Below are positions 1 through 8,638 of a DNA stretch of 58,393 nt, piece by piece; position 1 is the first letter of the stretch; each line of letters opens with the position of its first letter. The translations under genes were made by a program, and so were the position numbers. This DNA comes from Deltaproteobacteria bacterium (GTDB lineage Bacteria; Desulfobacterota; Syntrophobacteria; Syntrophobacterales; Syntrophobacteraceae): assembly GCA_021793275.1 (NCBI GenBank), contig JAJYTC010000007.1:1-58393 (forward strand), read 5' to 3'. The notes beneath the pieces were generated by a model. That model made no database searches, was not told where the DNA came from, and saw only the letters and a program-made list of their open reading frames with translations.

Positions 1-2
1 AC

Positions 3-56
3 GCTTGCGTGGGCGGCGGCCAGGGGGTGGCCACGATCATAGAGCGGGCGGACTAA
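3..56 (+). CDS. Thiolase (acetyl-CoA acetyltransferase), C-terminal end only
   Basis: Only the last 17 codons and a TAA stop fall inside the window. They read ACVGGGQGVATIIERAD, the near-invariant end of type I/II biosynthetic and degradative thiolases, where the C-x-G-G-G-Q-G block carries the second catalytic cysteine and its glycine loop. The gene therefore comes from upstream of the window. It ends 83 bp before an acyl-CoA ligase on the same strand, so the two probably form a fatty-acid or aromatic-acid beta-oxidation operon. The substrate cannot be told from this fragment. Confidence 0.85.
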   Translation, partial: ACVGGGQGVATIIERAD

Positions 57-139
57 GGGATTTGGGCCGGACGGCAGCCTTTTTTGCCCCGGCCGAAGAT
101 GAAATCGTTTGCGCTCCGCCGAGCGCGAGAGGTGGAATA

Positions 140-1801
140 ATGGAATCCAGACCCTGGCAAAGACATTATGACCACAACGTACCGCTCACGATCCGTTACC
201 CTCGCATCCCGCTCCAAAATTTACTCGATATTCCCTCGGGCAACTTTCCGGACAAAGCGGCCTTCAATTTCTACGGGACCGAAATGACGTTCCGGGAGCT
301 GCGCAGCTCAGTGTGGCGAATGGCGAACGCTCTGGCGAGCCTGGGCGTGCGAAAAGGAGAGCGGGTGGGAATGAATCTGCCCAACTGCCCCCAGTACCTT
401 ATCGCCAACTACGCGGCAATGTGCCTTGGCGCGGTCGTGGTGAACATGAACCCGATGTACACGCCCGCAGAACTGAAGCATGCCGCCGTAAAAACCGGTA
501 TGACGACCCTTTTCACCTTCGATATGGTTCTTCCTGCTATCCGTGAGCTTTGCCGGGAAGTGGACATTGCGCGGGTGATCGTGACAAGGCCCTCGGACTT
601 CATCAACGGGATGCGCCGGAGCACGCGGGAAAGTTTGGAACTGGAACCGGGGTGGCATCATTTCTCGGAGCTTCTGGAGGGTTGCCCGCAGGCCGTGCGG
701 CCAAGGGTCCAGGTGGCCCCCGAGGACCCGTGCATGATCCAGTTCACCGGCGGGACGACCGGCCTGCCCAAGCCGGCTCTTCTGACGCACGCAAACCTCG
801 TGGCGGCTACTTTCCAGTGCAGCCTGTGGGGGGCGGCGACAAGCGGCCTGACGCCGCCCGAGCGACGCAACGTGGTGGCTGCGCTCCCGTTTTTCCACGT
901 ATACGGAAACATCGTCGTGATGAACTGGGCGATTCTTAACTGCGCCACCCAGATCCTGATTCCCCGGTTCCAGATCGACGAGATCGTGGCGACCCTGGCC
1001 AAATTCGGGCAAATCACTTTTTTTCCTGCCGTACCCACTATGATTACGGCGCTGCTCAACCACCCCAGAGGGGAAGAACTGGCGAAAAGGTGGGCGCTTC
1101 TAAACTCGGGAGGTGCGCCCATGCCTCTGGAACTCATCGAGCAGGTGAAGGACATGGGCGTTTCATTTACCGAGGGCTGGGGGATGAGCGAGACAACTTC
1201 CCTTGGGACCGGCAGTCCCATCCTGGGCATGAAGAAAGCGGGCAGCATCGGCGTTCCGTTTCCCGACACGGACATCAGGATCGTGGACGTTAAGGAGGGG
1301 GTCGAAGATGTCAAGCGAGGCGAGCCGGGCGAACTTCTTATAAAAAGCCCGCTGGTCATGAAGGAATATTTCGGCTGCCCGCAGGATACCGCGGAGCAGC
1401 TAAGAGGCGGCTGGCTCAGCACCGGCGATATTGTAGTTCGTGACGAAGACGATTACCTGTTCATCGTGGACCGCAAGAAGGACATGGTGATCGCAGGCGG
1501 ATACAATATCTACCCGAGAGAGATCGACGAAGTGCTCTTCGAGCACCCAAAGGTGCTGGAAGCGGTATCGGTCGGAATCCCGGACGAATACCGGGGAGAG
1601 ACGATCAAAGCTTACGTGGTGCTAAGACCGGGCGAGACTGCCACAGGTGCGGAGATCGTCGATTTTTGCAAAGAACGGCTTGCCGCCTACAAGGTCCCCA
1701 AATCGGTCGAGTTCCGCGAATCGCTTCCGAAGTCCGCTGTGGGGAAGGTGCTTCGCAAAATATTGAGGGATGAAGAGGAAGCCAAAAGAAAACGATCCTG
1801 A
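140..1801 (+). CDS. Acyl-CoA synthetase, long-chain FadD type (AMP-forming)
   Basis: A 553-residue AMP-forming acid-CoA ligase. The ATG at 140 is preferred over the upstream extension because GAGAGGTGG lies just before it and homology begins there (fatty-acyl ligase opening with PLTIRYPRIPLQNLL). Visible motifs: the A3 phosphate loop FTGGTTGLPKPALLTH, where the usual Lys-Gly is Lys-Pro; the A5 region EGWGMSETTS; the hinge STGDIVVRDEDDYLFIVDRKKDMVIAGGYNIYP; and the catalytic lysine near the end (PKSAVGKVLRKILRDE). It should activate a free acid to its CoA ester in the cytosol, feeding the thiolase encoded just upstream. Medium- to long-chain fatty acids are the likeliest substrates. The Pro in the A3 loop is unusual. 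Confidence 0.9.
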   Translation: MESRPWQRHYDHNVPLTIRYPRIPLQNLLDIPSGNFPDKAAFNFYGTEMTFRELRSSVWRMANALASLGVRKGERVGMNLPNCPQYLIANYAAMCLGAVVVNMNPMYTPAELKHAAVKTGMTTLFTFDMVLPAIRELCREVDIARVIVTRPSDFINGMRRSTRESLELEPGWHHFSELLEGCPQAVRPRVQVAPEDPCMIQFTGGTTGLPKPALLTHANLVAATFQCSLWGAATSGLTPPERRNVVAALPFFHVYGNIVVMNWAILNCATQILIPRFQIDEIVATLAKFGQITFFPAVPTMITALLNHPRGEELAKRWALLNSGGAPMPLELIEQVKDMGVSFTEGWGMSETTSLGTGSPILGMKKAGSIGVPFPDTDIRIVDVKEGVEDVKRGEPGELLIKSPLVMKEYFGCPQDTAEQLRGGWLSTGDIVVRDEDDYLFIVDRKKDMVIAGGYNIYPREIDEVLFEHPKVLEAVSVGIPDEYRGETIKAYVVLRPGETATGAEIVDFCKERLAAYKVPKSVEFRESLPKSAVGKVLRKILRDEEEAKRKRS

Positions 1802-1847
1802 CCTGGCGGGGGATGGATTTTGGCGCCAACGGCGCCGGCGCGTCCGG

Positions 1848-1871
1848 GTCGCGGCTGGAAGCCGCTCCTAC
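1848..1871. repeat. Dispersed 24-bp repeat, copy 1 (GCGGCTGGAAGCCGC core)
   Basis: A 24-bp sequence with a near-palindromic core (GCGGCTggaAGCCGC) lies between the convergent ligase and reductase genes. An identical 24-bp copy occurs at 12964-12987 inside the MITE-like element. It looks like a REP-type intergenic repeat; in RNA it would fold as a short hairpin and may help end transcription between the two converging genes. Confidence 0.7.
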
Positions 1872-1872
1872 A

Positions 1873-2877
1873 TCAGAAACTTAAGACGACTTTACCTATA
1901 TGGCTGCCGCTTTTCATATAGTGGAGGGCCTCTTTTACTGCATCGAAGGCGAAAACCCGGTCTATGACCGGTTTTATCCGATGGAGTGTCATAACCCTGA
2001 TTACCGCTTCAAACATTTCCCTGGATCCCACATAAATACCCTGCATCCTCACGGATTTGCGAATCGCCGCTGTGGGGCCGGCATCTCCCGAGGCGCCGGT
2101 CAGCACTCCGATGAGACTGATGTGGCCGCCAAGGCGAACCGCCCGCAGGGATTTGGCGAATGTGCCCGCCCCTCCCACCTCGATCACAAGGTCTACACCG
2201 ATTCCGTCGGTCAGTTCGATTACGCGATTTTCCCAATCCGGCACGGCTTTGTAGTTGATCCCGTCGCTTGCCCCCATTTGAATCAACCGCTCAAGTTTGC
2301 AGTCGCTTCCCGAAGTCGCGATAACCCTTGCTCCGGCGGCTTTTGCCAATTGGAGCGCAAAAATCGATACGCCTCCACTGCCCATGGTGAGAACGCTTTG
2401 ACCGCAGGTGATCCCTCCGCTGGTAAGCCCGTTCCAGGCCGTAACTGCTGCGCATGGGAGGGTGGCTGCCTCTTCATAGGAAAAATGCGCGGGGATCGCA
2501 ACAAGGCCGTCCTCATGAAACACCACGAATTCGGCCAGGATCCCGTCGAGTGCACCTCCCAGTGCTGAATTGGCTTTAGCCGCGTCAATCGGACCGGACA
2601 GCCATTTCTGAAAAAAAATTCCGACCACCCTGTCTCCCGGTTTAAAGCGGGTTACTCCCTCGCCTATTTCCACGACCTCTCCGGCCCCATCGGAAAACGG
2701 AATCAGGGGAAGCGAGCGGACGGGATATTTCCCGCTTATGATGAGGAGATCGCGGTAGTTAAGAGACGCGGCTTTCATTTTGACCAATACCTGTCCGAAG
2801 CCGGGCCCGGGTTCACTACCGTCGAACATTTTCATATTGTCAAAGCCGAATTCGGATTCTATGGCATAGTATTTCAT
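1873..2877 (-). CDS. Zinc-free-type medium-chain dehydrogenase/reductase (quinone oxidoreductase family)
   Basis: A 334-residue MDR-superfamily oxidoreductase. The GroES-like N-terminal half (KAASLNYRDLLIISGKYP) is followed by a Rossmann domain around residues 150-290 with the nucleotide-binding stretch VLTMGSGGVSIFALQLAKAAGARVIATSGS. The catalytic-zinc cysteine of alcohol dehydrogenases is replaced by the N-Y-R-D motif typical of zinc-independent quinone/enoyl reductases. It should use NADPH or NADH to reduce an activated C=C or C=O bond. It is the last gene of the leftward series and begins 13 bp after the isochorismatase-like gene, so it probably serves the same pathway. Substrate unknown. 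Confidence 0.85.
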   Translation of the reverse strand: MKYYAIESEFGFDNMKMFDGSEPGPGFGQVLVKMKAASLNYRDLLIISGKYPVRSLPLIPFSDGAGEVVEIGEGVTRFKPGDRVVGIFFQKWLSGPIDAAKANSALGGALDGILAEFVVFHEDGLVAIPAHFSYEEAATLPCAAVTAWNGLTSGGITCGQSVLTMGSGGVSIFALQLAKAAGARVIATSGSDCKLERLIQMGASDGINYKAVPDWENRVIELTDGIGVDLVIEVGGAGTFAKSLRAVRLGGHISLIGVLTGASGDAGPTAAIRKSVRMQGIYVGSREMFEAVIRVMTLHRIKPVIDRVFAFDAVKEALHYMKSGSHIGKVVLSF

Positions 2878-2890
2878 GGTCGACTCCAGC

Positions 2891-3514
2891 TCAAAGAGAG
2901 GCGGATTCGTTGGAGATTGCCCAGCAGTTCAGGAGGAGTTCAGAGTCCAAGACTTCGCCGAAGAATAAATCGATATTTTTCAGCGACGCCTCTTTTGCCT
3001 CCAGGCTGCTTCCCTCCGTTAGATCTCGCGGCACAACTACGTGATAATCTCTAATGAAAGCGTCTCTTGCCGCCGCCTCCACACATACATTGGTTGCAAC
3101 TCCGGTGAGGATCACAGTTTTTGTGGCGCTCGACCTCAGGTATTGATCGAGATAAGTGGCAAAAAAGGCCGAGTAGGAGTATTTGGGAATAATAATTTCG
3201 TCTTCCAGCGGAACAATCTCGAAGAATTCGGAATAGGAAGGATCGTAGAGCCTTTTTATGCCGAGGCGGCCGTATTGTTCCCTATTCGCCTCCGATCTGA
3301 GTTCGACGATTTTGGTCATTTTTATATGAACGATTCGCGAGAGGACTTTTCTGGCCCCATCAAGGAAGGTGTTCAGACGGGGTGCAAGAAGCCTCGCCGG
3401 CATCGTATCGAATCCGCGCCGGTCGAAGCTTCCCCCCTCACAGCAATAGTCCTTTTGCATATCTATGACGAGAAGAGCCGTCCAGTGGGGTTTAACCTTT
3501 TCGGCCAAAGTCAT
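2891..3514 (-). CDS. Cysteine hydrolase of the isochorismatase family
   Basis: A 207-residue protein with the full isochorismatase-fold triad: Asp in LLVIDMQKDYC, Lys in IIPKYSYSAF, and the nucleophilic Cys in GVATNVCVEAAARDAF, next to the family's cis-peptide region (GVATN). Members hydrolyse amides, ureido groups or vinyl ethers (nicotinamidase, RutB, N-carbamoylsarcosine amidase, isochorismatase). The sequence does not show which applies here. It lies downstream of the PEP-synthase-like genes and a terminator-like hairpin, and upstream of an MDR reductase, so it may release the product of that pathway. Confidence 0.85.
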   Translation of the reverse strand: MTLAEKVKPHWTALLVIDMQKDYCCEGGSFDRRGFDTMPARLLAPRLNTFLDGARKVLSRIVHIKMTKIVELRSEANREQYGRLGIKRLYDPSYSEFFEIVPLEDEIIIPKYSYSAFFATYLDQYLRSSATKTVILTGVATNVCVEAAARDAFIRDYHVVVPRDLTEGSSLEAKEASLKNIDLFFGEVLDSELLLNCWAISNESASL

Positions 3515-3537
3515 TTTCTCTCCATTATGCGTATTTC

Positions 3538-3575
3538 AAAAACCGGCGGCAGGGAGACAGGCTCCCTAACCGCCG
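3538..3575 (-). terminator. Intrinsic terminator or attenuator between two leftward genes
   Basis: Read on the minus strand this is a two-part stem (CGGCGG then GGGAG, closing with CTCCC and CCGCCG around a five-base loop) followed by GG and five T residues. It lies directly after the stop of the PEP-utilising swivel protein and before the isochorismatase-like gene. It has the form of a Rho-independent terminator, so the two downstream genes may be expressed at a lower level or only by read-through. Confidence 0.65.
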
Positions 3576-3582
3576 CAGGCCG

Positions 3583-5265
3583 TTATTTGTCAAGAATATA
3601 GACAACTCCGAGATCGCCGTTAACACGGATTCGCTGACCTGTCTTGACTTTCTGCGTGCCCTCTACGCAACCCGAAACGCATGGAATCCCGAACTCCCTC
3701 GCCATAATGATCGGATGAGACACGAAGCCGCCTCCGTCGCTCACAACTCCCGAAATTACACTGAAAACCACCGTCCATGCCGCAGAGGTCCCCGGCGCCA
3801 CCAGAATTTCACCGGGTTGGACCTGGAAGAGATCCTCGGACCTCATGATCACCCTTGCTACACCGTCGACGATGCCGGGCGCCGAGGCCGCGCCGTAGAG
3901 GTCCGCTTTGAGCTCCTCTCTTACGATGGGAAGCTGTGTGGAGACTGTGAGAGTGGGATCGCTTCGCAGTACGAGCTGGGCTTTGCTTATGTCCCCATAA
4001 AACGGGGCCGGTTCGATTTCGAGGTTCTTGTTGTGCTGTTGTTTGCGCGGTTCCACATAGTGGCGCAGGTTCACCCTGCCCAAAGGTATGGCCGCCTTTC
4101 GTATTTCATTTGGATGCAGGTAATGGATATCTTCAGGGTCGTCGATAGAGCCGGCCTCGGCGAAGCGTCTGCCGAATTCGGTCAGAATCCACCTGCCCAT
4201 CGCGCCGACGTAGAAGTCACAATAATAGCCGTGGTCTTCGCTCCAGTAAGCCGCTTTCTGAGCGCCCTTCATAAGGAGCGCGAAAGCCTCTCTTTGCGCC
4301 TCCGGCACTTTGGTCAGGATTTCCTTTTCCGCCTCCTGTCTTGCCTTGCTCACACGCTCCCGGTTGGCGTCAAACGGGAAGACCTCTTCGGACATCATGA
4401 ACTTTATGCGCGCTATCCCGATACTTGGCTTCTCAAGCCAGGTAGGATAATCGTATGCATGCATCCGGTCGGCTCTCCAGCCGTGTTCGAGCAGGAATTC
4501 GTGGTATGCGTCCGCCCACTTCCTTCCTGCCTCGCTTTCCTTGAGCTTTTCGATGACAGCGGCATCATCATTGTCCTTGAAGACCTGTTCGAGACCCGAA
4601 TCCACCGCCATCCTGCCCAGTTTCCAGAGCCCCCGGGTAAAAGTGATGTCCATTGCTTCGAATCCGGACATCAGGGTGTGGAAATTCGGGTCGATGCTTG
4701 CTTCGATCCCGAATAACGAATGCCACATCTCCTGAAACATGCCGCTTATGTAGTAGGCGGCCATGAGCATGATGAAATGGGTCTCGCCTTCTTTTCTATT
4801 CATGACGAACGCGAAATCGAGAAAAAAGGAGAGGAGTTCATGGTTGCTTAGCTTTCGGATGTCGTTCCACTCTTTTAGCCCGCGCGACTCTTTTGCCGCC
4901 TTGTAGGTGTTAAGCAAGTCGGTTTTCAAGGCGTCCCAGACGCCATCGAAATTTTCGAGAAACGGCTTGATTTTTTCCCGAAAAATGGGTTCACGGGCCT
5001 TGGCTTCCTCGGGTGTGGTGCGAATGGCGGTGATGTAGGGATAACCGTTTACGAACCGCGAATCCCAGCCGTGGGTGGAAGGCAGGCAAAGAGTTTCCGC
5101 CCCATAACGGACGCCATGGTAATACCAATACCAGCCTATACCCATGTAGGTCGGCTTCATGGGCGGCCTTCCATGGACCACGTCGCACAGGAGCACATCG
5201 TACTCCTTCGGGTCTTTCTCATCATCAAACTCGTAGAAACTAAGTCCATATGCATCGTGTAACAT
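3583..5265 (-). CDS. PEP-utilising enzyme mobile-domain protein, phenylphosphate synthase alpha-like
   Basis: A 560-residue protein whose last ~100 residues are the phosphohistidine swivel domain of the PEP synthase/pyruvate phosphate dikinase family: GGGFVSHPIIMAREFGIPCV, with His as phosphoryl carrier. The rest is a long helical region without a PEP-binding barrel, as in the larger subunit of split enzymes such as phenylphosphate synthase or in the centre of rifampin phosphotransferase. The ATP-grasp partner is the next gene upstream. The pair should transfer a phosphoryl group from ATP through His to a hydroxyl-bearing or enol substrate, releasing AMP. AGAGGAG precedes the ATG. No UbiD-type phenylphosphate carboxylase is present here, so phenol is not supported as the substrate. 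Confidence 0.75.
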   Translation of the reverse strand: MLHDAYGLSFYEFDDEKDPKEYDVLLCDVVHGRPPMKPTYMGIGWYWYYHGVRYGAETLCLPSTHGWDSRFVNGYPYITAIRTTPEEAKAREPIFREKIKPFLENFDGVWDALKTDLLNTYKAAKESRGLKEWNDIRKLSNHELLSFFLDFAFVMNRKEGETHFIMLMAAYYISGMFQEMWHSLFGIEASIDPNFHTLMSGFEAMDITFTRGLWKLGRMAVDSGLEQVFKDNDDAAVIEKLKESEAGRKWADAYHEFLLEHGWRADRMHAYDYPTWLEKPSIGIARIKFMMSEEVFPFDANRERVSKARQEAEKEILTKVPEAQREAFALLMKGAQKAAYWSEDHGYYCDFYVGAMGRWILTEFGRRFAEAGSIDDPEDIHYLHPNEIRKAAIPLGRVNLRHYVEPRKQQHNKNLEIEPAPFYGDISKAQLVLRSDPTLTVSTQLPIVREELKADLYGAASAPGIVDGVARVIMRSEDLFQVQPGEILVAPGTSAAWTVVFSVISGVVSDGGGFVSHPIIMAREFGIPCVSGCVEGTQKVKTGQRIRVNGDLGVVYILDK

Positions 5266-5339
5266 AGGCGCTCCTCTCTTTGCCGCCGTACATGTTTAAT
5301 TGCCTCCGAATCCGGCCGTCATACCTATCCGCAGGCCCA

Positions 5340-6362
5340 TCAACAACTGAACCTTCCAACCATCATATTGATTACCTGATCCAGCGGATCCGCTTTCTTA
5401 GCAATGACCTCCGGACGCGTCTGCAAAAGGACAACGCTTTCCGGATGCGCCCGGCCGTGCTCGACCGCCCATTCGGTATCCTGCGGCACGCCGAAGCGCT
5501 TTTCGAGGACTTTTCCCAACCTGGCAATTTCAACGATTTCTTCATCGGTGAGGCAAAAGGTCTCCTTCTGGTCGCAAGGGGTCTGTTCTTCGACGATACC
5601 CCTGTCGCAGCATTTTACAATCCGGCCTTTGCCGCCAAGTTTTTTGTCCAAAATCTCCAGATTATCTTTTCGAAGGATAAACATATCCGGCACGGCCTCA
5701 CCGCCGACGACACTTTCTCCCAACCCCCAGTTGGCTTCGATGATCATCTTCGAGTGATCGCCCGTATTGGGATCAGCGGTGAAGAGCACTCCGGCCGCCC
5801 TGGCATCGACCATTCTGAGGACGGCCACACCGATGGGGTCACTGTGCAGAGGCAGTCCAAGCCGCTTTCTGGCTGCCAGAGACCTGGGGTTGAATGCGCT
5901 CGACCAGACCTTTTTTATGAAGTCGAGCACATCGGATTCCCCTTTGACATTGAGGTGTGTCTCATACTGTCCGGGATGGCTTTTTGCCCCGGCGGACCTG
6001 GTGGAAACAGCCACATCAGGGGTGTTGCACCTTTCGCAGAGCCTCCGATAGCAGGATAAGACGGCATTTTTCATCTCTTCGGGCATTTCCTTCGAGTCCA
6101 CCACGCTCCGCAGATGGGCGCTTACTTCGTTCAACGCCTCTACACCGTCAAGGTCCCGTTCGGCCTTGTCCAGGTAATCTTTTATCTCGTCCATCGCGCC
6201 GGAAAGAGTCATGAAGTCCGTGCATGCCTTAAGAGAGAGAGCGAAACCGGGCGGCACGCGCAAGCCCATGCAGGTCATCTCGCCAAGGTTGGCGCATTTT
6301 TTACCGACAAGATCGTTTGCTCCGTGTCCCAATTCCTCAAGCCAATATATCCAGTTATTCAT
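5340..6362 (-). CDS. PEP/pyruvate-binding ATP-grasp subunit, phenylphosphate synthase beta-like
   Basis: A 340-residue protein matching only the N-terminal ATP-binding part of PEP synthase: GANDLVGKKCANLGEMTCMGLRVPPGFALS at the start, the substrate-region stretch VAVSTRSAGAKS, and EANWGLGESVVGGEAVPD plus DTEWAVEHG...LLQTRPE at the end. PEP synthase normally continues into swivel and barrel domains; here these are in a separate gene 74 bp downstream. The start at 6362 is chosen because AGGAGAGGG lies before it. It should phosphorylate the swivel-domain histidine of its partner with ATP. TRSAGAKS differs slightly from the common TRSSATAED, so substrate geometry may differ. Confidence 0.78.
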   Translation of the reverse strand: MNNWIYWLEELGHGANDLVGKKCANLGEMTCMGLRVPPGFALSLKACTDFMTLSGAMDEIKDYLDKAERDLDGVEALNEVSAHLRSVVDSKEMPEEMKNAVLSCYRRLCERCNTPDVAVSTRSAGAKSHPGQYETHLNVKGESDVLDFIKKVWSSAFNPRSLAARKRLGLPLHSDPIGVAVLRMVDARAAGVLFTADPNTGDHSKMIIEANWGLGESVVGGEAVPDMFILRKDNLEILDKKLGGKGRIVKCCDRGIVEEQTPCDQKETFCLTDEEIVEIARLGKVLEKRFGVPQDTEWAVEHGRAHPESVVLLQTRPEVIAKKADPLDQVINMMVGRFSC

Positions 6363-6376
6363 TGCCCTCTCCTTTC

Positions 6377-7036
6377 CTAACAAATGAAGACGATCCCGAC
6401 GGACAAAGCCCTGGGGACCGCTTTGGGGTCAACACTCCTGTAGATCGGATAGATGTCCCATCCGACCTTTGTCACGAGGCGATAGACATCGATTCCCATG
6501 CTTTCCATCGAAGGGCGGGATTGAAGCGGATAGGGGCACTTGTCACCGTCGAGGACCAAGCATTTTGGAAGGCCGCACAGCGCCTTCATGCAGCTCACCT
6601 GTGAAAGCCCCATGGCGAAGTAATAGCCGTTTCCCATCGCAATGGTTTCGAGCCTTGCAGCCGTTTCCATCGATTTTCTTGCCCAGGATTTTACGGCTTC
6701 CCGTTCCAGGGAGCGGTCCGAAAACTCTTCGGGAGGAATCACGTCGAAGGCGAAAAGGATCGCCTTGGAGTACCGGCTGAAAGCTTTACGGACGAGGTCG
6801 AGGGAGGGGCCGTTGGGCGGGCAGGAAAGGTTCTTATTATAGTAGGGGCACATAGGGATCGCGCATTTGAGCGGGACCCTCTCATCGACATCCACCCAGG
6901 CTGCATCGATGATCTCAGCCATTGTCGCCCCAAGGTCAAAAGTCTGCTGCTTGAAATTTATAAGATCACGCTCCAGCACATCATCGGGTGTCTCGAGCGC
7001 AATTTTCCTGGAAAGACCGAGCTTGTTTTTTTGCAC
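6377..7036 (-). CDS. DUF2284 cysteine-rich putative metal-binding protein
   Basis: A 219-residue protein with the DUF2284 pattern: an N-terminal group C-x6-C-P-Y-Y-x4-C-P-P (residues ~60-77) and a second group QVSCMKALCGLPKCLVLDGDKCPYP followed by RPSMESMGIDV. The cysteines probably hold an Fe-S cluster or other metal; no activity is known to me for the family, members of which are common in anaerobes. It starts with GTG preceded by AAGGTG and ends 14 bp before the ATP-grasp subunit, so it is probably cotranscribed with the split PEP-synthase-like enzyme. A role as electron-transfer or metal-handling helper is inference only. Confidence 0.75.
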   Translation of the reverse strand: MQKNKLGLSRKIALETPDDVLERDLINFKQQTFDLGATMAEIIDAAWVDVDERVPLKCAIPMCPYYNKNLSCPPNGPSLDLVRKAFSRYSKAILFAFDVIPPEEFSDRSLEREAVKSWARKSMETAARLETIAMGNGYYFAMGLSQVSCMKALCGLPKCLVLDGDKCPYPLQSRPSMESMGIDVYRLVTKVGWDIYPIYRSVDPKAVPRALSVGIVFIC

Positions 7037-7380
7037 CGGATCACCTTACTTTCTGTCGGGTGCCCTGATTCGCTTTGTTGCGAATCGACCGGGCGGTACA
7101 GACGCAAATACGGTTTCCTTATTTGAGCAAAATCAAACAAACGGCATTTCGTTATCGTGCAACGGTGCTCTGGATGGCTCACGGCAGACTGAGAGTGGAA
7201 ACAGGCGAGCATGGAATAGAGAGGGAAGCGGGTTTGAGCGAGAGGGGCGGATAGAAAAACCCAGTGTAAAATACAGCCTACATCAAACAAAACAAGATAA
7301 AAACAGCGATTTGTTTATGAAATTATAAACGAGCCGCTAAAATCGATCCGCTTTGCGCACCTATAAACGGCGCAGGTAAA
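7037..7380. other. Noncoding 344-bp gap, probable internal promoter region
   Basis: This A+T-rich stretch separates the Tm-1-like gene from the DUF2284 gene, both leftward. No convincing gene was seen. On the minus strand TTGTTT and TATTTT occur about 16 bp apart around 7270-7300, a weak sigma-70-like pair that could start transcription of the DUF2284/PEP-synthase-like group. No sigma-54 motif was found. Confidence 0.4.
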
Positions 7381-8628
7381 TCACGGGCGCGCTCCGTCTT
7401 TTTTCCGGAAACCCATCATGGCATCCAGGCTTTTGACAATGGCTCGAGCGGTTTTTAACTCTTCGAGGTTCGCATCGACTTCTTCGATTTCGACCGGTTT
7501 TTTAAGGTGCCTTTTGAGTTCTTCAACAAAACGAGCATCTTCTTCGGGATTATGAAGAATGCTTCCGGGACCGTCAAGCGAGGACCACCCCTTTAAAGGT
7601 ATGATCAATTTGAGAGGCCCTTTCGCCTGATTGATTTTTTCCGCGTAAAGCTTTGCTCCCACAAGCATCTCGTCTAGAGGGAAACGCGCCATGGCCCTCA
7701 TTTCATCGATCTGGAGCACCTTGCCCGAGGCCACGTATTTTTCTCTGTTGAACCTGGTGGGACCGGCCCCTGTAATGTTAAAACAGCATGGCGCCCAGAC
7801 CTGTGGAATGCCCCTTTCCCCTGCGGCGTCAAGCCTTGTCATATCGGCCGCCCTGTTGCCTTTGAATCTGGCTTCGATGAGGCCTGCCGGGACTATTTCC
7901 ACGACGCCGTCGAAGAAGCCCTGGGAGATCAGGTTGTCCATGGCGCGGTCGCTGGTTCCCTGCGCGTGGAAAGGAAATACGTGGTAGCCCTTTTCTTGAA
8001 GACTATCTTCGACGTATTTCGCGCATTGGTCGGAAAAACCCACTTCGGTAACGGCGATCGAGGGATAGGGAAGTTTCAGCACCTTATGGTCGGCGGCACA
8101 TTCAACCATGCCCGAAATGGCCCCTGCAACCTGGTCGATGCTGTTTTTGACCAAATCGTTTGTGCCGGCGACTTCCATGATCAACTGCATTATCGACAGA
8201 TCGGTAGCTCCGAACCAGGTTGACACGTATACCGGCATGGCTGCGGGAGTGGCGATGACCTTGGGAATTCCGAAGGGAAGCTTTGACATGACCCGTGAGC
8301 CGATAAGCGCCATGGTCGAGCCGCCAAGCGCGACAATGCCGTGAAGACTGTTCCCGGACAAAAGCTCAAGCGCTTTTTGCAGCGCCCCGGCACTCATTAT
8401 ATTTGTCACGGTCAGGCGGTCTTTGGACGATGTCAGTTCCTCGATTTTTTTACCTAACAGCCCTACAATTTCCCCGGGGGAAATATCGGCCTTGAACCGG
8501 GAGCCGCCCGCCATGCTGAGATCCATGAGGACGGCTTCCTGACCACGGGATACAATCTTCTCCCTGAGGAGCTGGAGCTGTTCCCCTTTGGTATCCATCG
8601 TTCCAAGGATTACTATCTTTTTACCCAT
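7381..8628 (-). CDS. Tm-1-like ATP-binding domain protein (UPF0261)
   Basis: A 415-residue member of the Tm-1-like/UPF0261 family. It opens with GKKIVILGTMDTKGEQ, a Rossmann-like nucleotide loop, and shows the family blocks GIVALGGSTMALIGSRVM and GVVEIVPAGLIEARF near the middle. Tm-1 of tomato binds ATP; the bacterial proteins have no settled reaction. The ATG at 8628 is preferred because AGGA lies eight bases upstream; an alternative ATG at 8637 sits two bases after the ligase stop. Either start gives tight coupling to the acyl-CoA ligase. Its place between ligase and thiolase genes suggests a catabolic role with the CoA pathway, but no reaction can be assigned. Confidence 0.8.
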   Translation of the reverse strand: MGKKIVILGTMDTKGEQLQLLREKIVSRGQEAVLMDLSMAGGSRFKADISPGEIVGLLGKKIEELTSSKDRLTVTNIMSAGALQKALELLSGNSLHGIVALGGSTMALIGSRVMSKLPFGIPKVIATPAAMPVYVSTWFGATDLSIMQLIMEVAGTNDLVKNSIDQVAGAISGMVECAADHKVLKLPYPSIAVTEVGFSDQCAKYVEDSLQEKGYHVFPFHAQGTSDRAMDNLISQGFFDGVVEIVPAGLIEARFKGNRAADMTRLDAAGERGIPQVWAPCCFNITGAGPTRFNREKYVASGKVLQIDEMRAMARFPLDEMLVGAKLYAEKINQAKGPLKLIIPLKGWSSLDGPGSILHNPEEDARFVEELKRHLKKPVEIEEVDANLEELKTARAIVKSLDAMMGFRKKDGARP

Positions 8629-8638
8629 TGACGACATC

